Positions 6,367-10,905 of a stretch of 10,905 bases of DNA are shown piece after piece. The position numbers and the translations under genes were made by a program. The notes beneath the pieces are model-generated. The model saw nothing but the letters and a program-made list of their open reading frames with translations, was not told where the DNA came from and did not search any database. The stretch lies in assembly GCA_007131465.1 (NCBI GenBank), contig SLQN01000538.1, positions 1 to 10,905 of the forward strand, in the 5' to 3' direction. The stretch comes from Paracoccaceae bacterium (GTDB lineage Bacteria; Pseudomonadota; Alphaproteobacteria; Rhodobacterales; Rhodobacteraceae). Each line of letters starts with the position of its first letter. Position 1 is the first letter of the stretch.

Positions 6367-8169
6367 ATGACAACTTCTGAATATGAAGAAGAGCAGAAAG
6401 TCGAAAGAATAAAGGCCAATATGGCCCGGATCGAGGAGCTGACGCATCGGTTGACGCAGGCCATGGCGCAGCGCCAGCCCCCCCGACCCAGCCTGCAGGC
6501 GCCCGATTCGGATCTGTTCCTGCATGCGGCGACCGCCTACTGGACAGAAATGTTCAAGCACCCCTCCAAGGCCCTTGAACAGCAGCTTGATTACTGGGGC
6601 AAGGCCCTGAAACACCATCTCGAGGCGCAGGAAGTGATGCGCTCTGGCAAGATCGCCGCGCCCGAGGACTCGACCCCGGATGACCGGCGCTTCTCGAACC
6701 CGCTCTGGAAGACGCATCCGTATTTCAACTATATCAAGCAACAGTATCTGATCGCGTCCGAGGCCATGAACGACGCCGTCCATGGGCTTGAATCGGTCCC
6801 CGACCGCGAGAAACGGCGCCTGACCTATTTCACGCAGCAGATCATCGACATGATGGCGCCCACGAATTTTCTGGCGACCAATCCCGATGCGCTGATGAAA
6901 GCCGTCGAGACCGAAGGCGAAAGCCTTGTGCGCGGCCTTGAGAACCTCGTGCGCGACGTCGAGGCGAACCAGGGCGACCTGCGCGTCACGCTGGCCGATA
7001 CCGACGCGTTCAAGGTCGGCGGCAATCTTGCGACGACCCCCGGCAAGGTGGTCTTTCGCAACCGCATGTTCGAACTGATCCAGTATAGCCCCAGCACCGA
7101 AACCGTGTGTCGCACGCCGCTGGTGATCTTTCCGCCCTGGATCAACAAATACTACATCATGGACCTGAAGCCGCAAAACAGCCTGATCAAATGGATCGTC
7201 GATCAGGGCTACACGCTGTTCATCGTGTCCTGGGTGAACCCCGACGCCTCTTTCGCCGATGTGGGCATGGATACCTATATCGAGGAAGGCTATCTGGAAG
7301 CGATACGCGTCGCGCGCGAGATCACCGACGAAAAGCAGGTCAATGTCGTCGGCTATTGCATTGCCGGAACGACCCTGTCGCTGATGCTGGCGCTGATGCA
7401 CAAGCGCCGCGACAAGTCCGTGCGCTCGGCCACCTTCTTCACCACTCTGACCGATTTTTCGGATCAGGGCGAAGTGGGGGTCTTTCTTGAAGATGATTTC
7501 GTCAACGGGATCGAGGCGGAATGCACCGAGAGGGGCTATCTGGACAGCGCTTTCATGTCGAAGACGTTTTCTTTCCTGCGTTCGAACGACCTGATCTATG
7601 GCCCTGCAATCCGGTCCTACATGATGGGTGAGGCCCCGCCCGCCTTCGATCTGCTGTACTGGAACGGCGATGGCAGCAACCTGCCGGGCCGGATGTGTGT
7701 CGAGTATCTGCGTGGGTTGTGCCAGAACGACAGATTCGCGGGCGACACATTCCATATCTGCGGCGAGGATGTGAAGATTTCGGATGTGAAACACCCCCTG
7801 CTGGCGGTGGCCTGCGAAACCGACCATATCGCCGCCTGGCGGTCCAGTTTCCGGGGCATCAGCAAGATGGGCAGCGCCGACAAGACATTCATCCTGTCGG
7901 AATCGGGCCATATCGCAGGCATCATCAACCCGCCCAGCAAGAAGAAATACGGCCACTATACCGGCGCGAAACCCGAAGGCGCACCTGAAGACTGGCTGCG
8001 GGACGCGCAATTTAGCGAAGGGTCCTGGTGGCCCGTGTGGGAAGGCTGGCTCCGCAGACGCTCGGGCGCGCAGGTCGCGGCGCGTAATCCCGGTGATTCG
8101 GGCTATGATGCGCTTGCTGACGCGCCGGGAACCTATGTCATCAGTTCTAAAAATACCGCGATGTCATAG
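6367..8169 (+). CDS. phaC: Class I polyhydroxyalkanoate synthase PhaC
   Basis: PhaC polymerises (R)-3-hydroxyacyl-CoA, chiefly 3-hydroxybutyryl-CoA, into PHA and stays on the granule. The 600-residue length fits class I enzymes. An N-terminal helical region (1-110) precedes an alpha/beta-hydrolase domain with PLVIFPPWINKYYIMDL (251-267), a standard synthase block. The catalytic triad is visible as Cys331 in GYCIAGT (329-335), Asp486 in CETDHIAAW (483-491) and His515 in SESGHIAG (511-518). The lipase-like box reads G-Y-C-I-A-G, with Ala where many synthases have the first Gly of GG. The ATG at 6367 follows AGGGGGA by 9 nt. Upstream is the divergent phaZ; downstream, phaP starts 135 bp after the phaC stop with its own promoter elements. 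No phaA or phaB lies in this window, so precursor supply is encoded elsewhere. Confidence 0.98.
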   Translation: MTTSEYEEEQKVERIKANMARIEELTHRLTQAMAQRQPPRPSLQAPDSDLFLHAATAYWTEMFKHPSKALEQQLDYWGKALKHHLEAQEVMRSGKIAAPEDSTPDDRRFSNPLWKTHPYFNYIKQQYLIASEAMNDAVHGLESVPDREKRRLTYFTQQIIDMMAPTNFLATNPDALMKAVETEGESLVRGLENLVRDVEANQGDLRVTLADTDAFKVGGNLATTPGKVVFRNRMFELIQYSPSTETVCRTPLVIFPPWINKYYIMDLKPQNSLIKWIVDQGYTLFIVSWVNPDASFADVGMDTYIEEGYLEAIRVAREITDEKQVNVVGYCIAGTTLSLMLALMHKRRDKSVRSATFFTTLTDFSDQGEVGVFLEDDFVNGIEAECTERGYLDSAFMSKTFSFLRSNDLIYGPAIRSYMMGEAPPAFDLLYWNGDGSNLPGRMCVEYLRGLCQNDRFAGDTFHICGEDVKISDVKHPLLAVACETDHIAAWRSSFRGISKMGSADKTFILSESGHIAGIINPPSKKKYGHYTGAKPEGAPEDWLRDAQFSEGSWWPVWEGWLRRRSGAQVAARNPGDSGYDALADAPGTYVISSKNTAMS

Positions 8170-8192
8170 ACTTGCGGGGGTTTGAAAAATAA

Positions 8193-8207
8193 TGCTGCAC
8201 TGCAGCA
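8193..8207. promoter_or_regulatory. PhaR operator 1 (perfect dyad) upstream of phaP
   Basis: TGCTGCACTGCAGCA is a perfect 7+1+7 inverted repeat centred on 8200 and contains CTGC-ACT-GCAG. This matches the CTGC-N3-GCAG form I recall for PhaR binding sites in Paracoccus and Rhodobacter. It lies just upstream of the proposed phaP -35 box (8216). With phaR encoded two genes on, PhaR is the obvious ligand. Confidence 0.8.
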
Positions 8208-8215
8208 ATTAATCC

Positions 8216-8246
8216 TTGAAATGCTGCGTCGCAGCATGCATATTAT
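8216..8246 (+). promoter_or_regulatory. Proposed phaP promoter
   Basis: TTGAAA (8216-8221) can serve as -35. The -10 is either CATATT (8239-8244, 17-nt spacer) or TATTAT (8241-8246, 19-nt spacer). The spacer is filled by the second PhaR dyad, which fits repression by blocking RNA polymerase. The leader would then run about 50 nt to the phaP ATG. Box assignment is by eye. Confidence 0.5.
8221..8237. promoter_or_regulatory. PhaR operator 2 (perfect dyad) between phaP -35 and -10
   Basis: ATGCTGCGTCGCAGCAT is a perfect 8+1+8 inverted repeat centred on 8229 and contains CTGC-GTC-GCAG. Its centre is 29 bp from that of operator 1. It shares the CTGC/GCAG arms but not the N3 core, which suggests the arms are what is recognised. 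Its position inside the promoter predicts direct repression of phaP. Confidence 0.8.
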
Positions 8247-8304
8247 GTCCATAGGCAGAGAGCACAAGGCGATCTGCTACTGGTTCAAAGCAAGGAGAGC
8301 TGAC

Positions 8305-8751
8305 ATGGCTGCTGCAAACAACGATTACACCAAGATGATGAAAGACATGATGGGCGCGTTCCCGATGGACACTTCTGCAATGCAGGACATGTTCAAGTCG
8401 CAGGCCGCAATGGCCGAGAAGATGAGCAAGGTCGCTCTGGAAGCTGCCGAAAAATCGACCGAGATCTCGACCAAGTGGACCAAGGCGACACTGGCCAAGG
8501 TTGGCGAAGTCTCGACCGTCAAGGAAGACCCGGCTGACTATTCCAAGGCCATGACCGATTTCGCTTCGGCTTCGGCTGAAATGGCTGCCGAGCATGTTGC
8601 CGCTTTCGCTGAAATCGCGAAAAAAGTCCAGATGGACACGGTCGAACTGATGATGGCTGCCGGCAAGGACATGCAGGAAGAAGCTTCTGCTGCTGTCAAG
8701 AAAGCAACCGACACGGCGACCAAAGCTGCCAAGACGGCAACTGCGAAATAA
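8305..8751 (+). CDS. phaP: Phasin family protein PhaP (PHA granule-associated)
   Basis: Phasins coat PHA granules, limit their coalescence and set their number and size. The 148-residue product is helical and low in complexity: Met- and Ala-rich, no Cys, a single Trp (58), amphipathic helices through about 25-125, and a Lys/Ala/Thr tail (129-148). That composition, and the place between phaC and phaR, identify a phasin. The ATG at 8305 has AGGAG (8293-8297) 7 nt upstream; the frame is open further back but runs through the operators. Alanine is coded mostly by GCT here, unlike neighbouring genes that prefer GCC and GCG, as expected of a very highly expressed protein. Two PhaR operators precede it and a strong terminator follows, so it is probably transcribed alone. 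Confidence 0.93.
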   Translation: MAAANNDYTKMMKDMMGAFPMDTSAMQDMFKSQAAMAEKMSKVALEAAEKSTEISTKWTKATLAKVGEVSTVKEDPADYSKAMTDFASASAEMAAEHVAAFAEIAKKVQMDTVELMMAAGKDMQEEASAAVKKATDTATKAAKTATAK

Positions 8752-8763
8752 GCTGACGGGTTC

Positions 8764-8795
8764 TCAGGCACATCTTCCTCCCGGACAGTGCCTGA
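8764..8795 (+). repeat. Hairpin between phaP and its terminator
   Basis: TCAGGCAC (8764-8771) pairs with GTGCCTGA (8788-8795) around a 16-nt loop. It lies 12 nt after the phaP stop and just before the main terminator stem. It may stabilise the phaP mRNA 3' end or be a secondary termination hairpin. Confidence 0.5.
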
Positions 8796-8797
8796 TC

Positions 8798-8830
8798 AAA
8801 GGGCGAGCGCATGACGCTCGCCCTTTCCTT
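8798..8830 (+). terminator. Intrinsic terminator after phaP
   Basis: AAAGGGCGAGCG (8798-8809) pairs perfectly with CGCTCGCCCTTT (8815-8826) across a 5-nt loop, followed by CCTTTT. The 12-bp stem is the strongest hairpin I found in the window. It should end phaP transcription before phaR, leaving phaR on its own promoter. Confidence 0.88.
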
Positions 8831-8852
8831 TTGCGTGAACCTCCCCTAGTCT

Positions 8853-8867
8853 TGCTGCACTGCATCA
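8853..8867. promoter_or_regulatory. PhaR operator upstream of phaR (autoregulation)
   Basis: TGCTGCACTGCATCA differs from operator 1 upstream of phaP at a single base (T for G at 8865), which breaks the right CTGC/GCAG arm. It lies 21 bp before the preferred phaR start. It directly follows a possible -10 TAGTCT (8847-8852), which has a weak -35 at 8824-8829 and a 17-nt spacer. The position predicts that PhaR represses its own gene. Confidence 0.7.
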
Positions 8868-8888
8868 CGCATGGGCGAGGGGATGAAA

Positions 8889-9431
8889 ATGTCTGAAACT
8901 GCCAAGCCGCTTCTGATCAAGCGCTATGCCAGCCGCCGCCTGTATAACACCGAAACCAGCGATTACGTGACGCTGGAAGATATCGCAGGCTTCATCCGTG
9001 CGGGCCGCGAAGTGCAGATTGTTGATCTCAAGTCCGGGGATGACCTGACCCGCCAGTATCTGTTGCAGATCATCGCCGAACATGAAAGCCGCGGCGAAAA
9101 CGTGCTGCCGCTGGATGTGCTGACCGATCTGGTGCGCAGCTACACCACCCAGGCCCAGAGCGTCGTGCCGCAATTCCTGGCCATGTCCTTCGAGATGCTG
9201 CGCGACGGTCAGTCCAAGATGATGCAAAACATGACCCGCGCCAACCCGATGGCCGCGATGCCGGGGTTTGAGGAGATGCAGCGCCAGCAGCAGGCCTTCA
9301 TGAAGACCATGATGGCAGGCTGGCCCGGGATCACACCGAAGGTCGGGGAAAAGGACAGCGAAGACGACCTTGACGAGATCAAGAAACAACTGGCCGAATT
9401 GCAGCACAAGTTGTCCAGCATGGACAAGTGA
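8889..9431 (+). CDS. phaR: PHA synthesis repressor PhaR
   Basis: PhaR is a DNA-binding repressor of phasin and other PHA genes that also binds PHB; binding nascent polymer removes it from DNA. The product (180 residues from this start) carries the conserved N-terminal PHB/PHA accumulation-regulator domain, with KPLLIKRYASRRLYNTETS (6-24), YVTLEDIAGFIR (26-37) and EVQIVDLKSGDDLTRQ (41-56). The second conserved block is VLTDLVRSYTTQAQSVVPQF (77-96). A Met/Gln-rich stretch (105-141) and a charged C-terminal coiled-coil-like helix (157-176) follow. I chose the ATG at 8889 because GAGGGG (8877-8882) is 6 nt upstream; ATGs at 8871 and 8883 are possible but lack such a site. It is convergent with the puuB-like gene 51 bp away, with no clear terminator between them. 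Confidence 0.96.
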   Translation: MSETAKPLLIKRYASRRLYNTETSDYVTLEDIAGFIRAGREVQIVDLKSGDDLTRQYLLQIIAEHESRGENVLPLDVLTDLVRSYTTQAQSVVPQFLAMSFEMLRDGQSKMMQNMTRANPMAAMPGFEEMQRQQQAFMKTMMAGWPGITPKVGEKDSEDDLDEIKKQLAELQHKLSSMDK

Positions 9432-9482
9432 TCCGTCCAAGACCCTTATTGCGCGCTGTGACTTCCAGCAAACGCCCCGGCT

Positions 9483-10778
9483 TCAGATTCCCAGCCGGTC
9501 GCGCAGCGAAAACCATGTCATCGCCAACACCAGAAGCGGGCTGCGCAGCGCGGGCCCGCCGGGAAAGCTGGGCAGTTTCACCCCGGCCATCAGGTCGAAT
9601 CGCTCGGCCTGCCCGGCAACAGTCTCGGCCATGATCTGCCCGGCCAGCGTGGCCAGCGCCACCCCATGCCCGGAATAGCCTGACGCTGACAGGATATTCG
9701 GCGCGACGCGCAGGAAACAGGGCAGCCGCGTCATGGTGATGGCAAGCGTGCCGCCCCAGGCATGGGAAATGGGCGTGTCGCGCAGGTGCGGAAAAACCTC
9801 CAGCATCGGTTTGCGCACGGTGCGCAGGATATCGGGAAAGCGGTAGCCATAGCTCTCGCCCCCGCCGAACAGCAGCCGCCCATCCTCGGACAGGCGGAAA
9901 TAATTGACCACGAACTTGCTGTCGGCCACCGCGATATCGCGGGTCAGCACAGTGCCTTTGGGCAAGGGGTCCGTGGCGATGATGAAATTATTGATCGGCA
10001 TGACCTTGGCCGCGACTTGCGGCGCAAGCCCGCCCAGATAGCCATTCGCCGCCAAAATCACATGGTCGGCCTCGACATGGCCTTTCGCTGTCTGCACGCG
10101 CGCGCGCGCACCGGGCCGAACCTCGGTGACCAGCGACCCCTCGAAAATCCGCGCCCCGGCGGCCTGTGCCGCGCGCGCCAGACCCAGCGCAAAGCGCAGC
10201 GGGTGAATATGGCCTGCGCCATGATCCAGCACACCGCCCTGATAGGCCCGCGTCTTAACGATCTCGCGGACCGCATCGCGCCCCAGAGGTTCCAGATCTT
10301 CATAACCATACTCGCGCGCCAGCTTTTCGGCATAGGCATGGGCGTGGGGCACATCGCGCGCCTGCCAGTCGGCATGCAGGACACCGGGTTTCCACCCGCA
10401 GCCCATGTCATGGCGGTCAATCAGCGCCTTGACCAGATCGCGCGCCGCAAGGCCCATATCCCACAGCTTGCGCGCATCATCCCGGCCCACCATCCGCTCG
10501 ATCGCGTCCTGTTCGATCCGCTGGCCCGTCCCCACCTGCCCGCCATTGCGCCCCGACGCCCCGAAGCCCACGCGATGCGCGTCGAGCACGATGACCGAAT
10601 AGCCCCGCTGCGCCAGATGCAACGCGGCAGACAGCCCCGTGAACCCTGCACCGATGACGCAGACATCCGCCCGCTCGGCCCCCTCCAGCGCGGGCATGGG
10701 CGGCAGCGGGGTCGCACTCGCCGCATAATAGCTGGGCGGGTATTCGCCCGCCCTGTCATTGGCGAACAGAAGGTTCAT
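9483..10778 (-). CDS. puuB: FAD-dependent amine oxidoreductase, PuuB/OrdL type (gamma-glutamylputrescine oxidase-like)
   Basis: A 431-residue flavoprotein of the glycine-oxidase/D-amino-acid-oxidase fold. In E. coli, PuuB oxidises gamma-glutamylputrescine to the aldehyde with release of ammonia. Evidence is the N-terminal dinucleotide-binding motif DVCVIGAGFTGLS (38-50), the GASGRNGGQ motif (73-81) typical of this family, and a C-terminal FAD-contact block GYSGHGVALATLAGQ (about 369-383). The N terminus carries the RAGEYPPSYYAAS segment common to OrdL/PuuB proteins. The ATG at 10778 overlaps the stop of the upstream glutamine-synthetase-like gene as ATGA; a GTG start 30 nt earlier is less likely. 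Pairing with a glutamine-synthetase homologue supports a gamma-glutamyl-amine pathway, but the actual amine is inferred. Confidence 0.87.
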   Translation of the reverse strand: MNLLFANDRAGEYPPSYYAASATPLPPMPALEGAERADVCVIGAGFTGLSAALHLAQRGYSVIVLDAHRVGFGASGRNGGQVGTGQRIEQDAIERMVGRDDARKLWDMGLAARDLVKALIDRHDMGCGWKPGVLHADWQARDVPHAHAYAEKLAREYGYEDLEPLGRDAVREIVKTRAYQGGVLDHGAGHIHPLRFALGLARAAQAAGARIFEGSLVTEVRPGARARVQTAKGHVEADHVILAANGYLGGLAPQVAAKVMPINNFIIATDPLPKGTVLTRDIAVADSKFVVNYFRLSEDGRLLFGGGESYGYRFPDILRTVRKPMLEVFPHLRDTPISHAWGGTLAITMTRLPCFLRVAPNILSASGYSGHGVALATLAGQIMAETVAGQAERFDLMAGVKLPSFPGGPALRSPLLVLAMTWFSLRDRLGI

Positions 10779-10905
10779 ACGTTCAGCAGCAGATGTTCCC
10801 GTTCCCACGGGCTGATGACCTGCAGGAATTCGTTATATTCATCACGTTTGACCGCCGCGTAGATGCGGCTGAATTCCGGGTCCAGGATTTCGTGCAGATG
10901 CGTCG
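10775..10905 (-). CDS. Glutamine-synthetase-family protein, C-terminal end (partial; gamma-glutamylputrescine synthetase-like)
   Basis: Only the last 43 codons lie in the window; the gene enters from the right edge. The translated tail includes HEILDPEFSRIYAAVK and ends VISPWEREHLLLNV, a C terminus typical of glutamine synthetase homologues of the PuuA/GlnA-like group. Its TGA (10777-10775) overlaps the ATG of the puuB-like gene by four bases, so the two are cotranscribed and probably coupled in translation. The partner suggests ligation of glutamate to an amine rather than ammonia assimilation. The active site is outside the window, so the exact substrate class is open. Confidence 0.82.
   Translation of the reverse strand, partial: THLHEILDPEFSRIYAAVKRDEYNEFLQVISPWEREHLLLNV

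Noticed and set aside
6319..8010. 563-codon open frame antisense to phaC
   Set aside because: It mirrors the phaC codon pattern in GC-rich DNA, begins outside any ribosome-binding context and has a His/Arg/Gly-rich product with no domain. phaC itself has a complete catalytic triad.
8182..8304. 41-residue N-terminal extension of PhaP
   Set aside because: It would run through both PhaR dyads and the proposed promoter, while a clear AGGAG sits 7 nt before the ATG at 8305.
9421..9498. Short hairpins between phaR and the puuB-like gene as a shared terminator
   Set aside because: Only 5-6 bp stems (9421-9439 and 9477-9498), inside coding ends and without a T-run; too weak to call.

Overview
The window is GC-rich DNA that reads as the chromosome of an alphaproteobacterium. 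The best fit is the Rhodobacteraceae (Rhodobacter/Paracoccus/Roseobacter relatives), judged from protein style, the phaZ-phaC-phaP-phaR order, the CTGC-N3-GCAG operators and the pmbA-cysQ-waaA-like-lpxK neighbourhood. This is recognition by eye, not a database match. I see no tRNA, rRNA, insertion sequence, prophage or CRISPR array.

Left block (about 68-4579, minus strand). Transcription runs pmbA/tldE-like peptidase, then a CysQ/inositol-monophosphatase-family phosphatase, then a WaaA-like glycosyltransferase, then lpxK. Junctions are tight (14-nt overlap pmbA/cysQ, 1-nt overlap waaA-like/lpxK), except for a 186-nt gap between cysQ and the waaA-like gene. That gap holds a near-perfect Shine-Dalgarno sequence and a 39-codon ORF overlapping the waaA-like start. 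The block points to lipid A/Kdo work at the inner membrane plus housekeeping hydrolases. The WaaA-like protein keeps the overall family pattern but lacks the residues expected at the catalytic positions. Bases 1-67, downstream of lpxK, show no recognisable gene.

Gap 4580-4956. No convincing gene. It holds the pmbA ribosome-binding site, a 12-bp palindrome and a 10-bp inverted repeat downstream of phaZ.

Polyhydroxyalkanoate (PHA) block (4957-9431). phaZ (intracellular depolymerase, minus) diverges from phaC (class I synthase, plus) across 129 bp. phaC is followed by phaP (phasin) and phaR (repressor), both plus. Two perfect dyads of the form CTGC-N3-GCAG lie upstream of phaP, one inside its proposed promoter. 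A near-copy lies just upstream of phaR, and a weaker half-matching copy lies upstream of phaC. Together the genes make, coat and degrade the storage granule. PhaR is known in related bacteria to bind both PHB and DNA, so granule formation would free these operators. A strong terminator separates phaP from phaR.

Right edge (9483-10905, minus strand). A PuuB/OrdL-type FAD oxidoreductase is joined by a 4-nt ATGA overlap to the C-terminal end of a glutamine-synthetase-family gene that runs off the window. The pair suggests gamma-glutamylation and oxidation of an amine such as putrescine.

Most of the window is ordinary core metabolism. The points most worth a second look are the graded set of PhaR operators, the WaaA-like protein without catalytic residues, and the short ORF with the strong ribosome-binding site in front of it.
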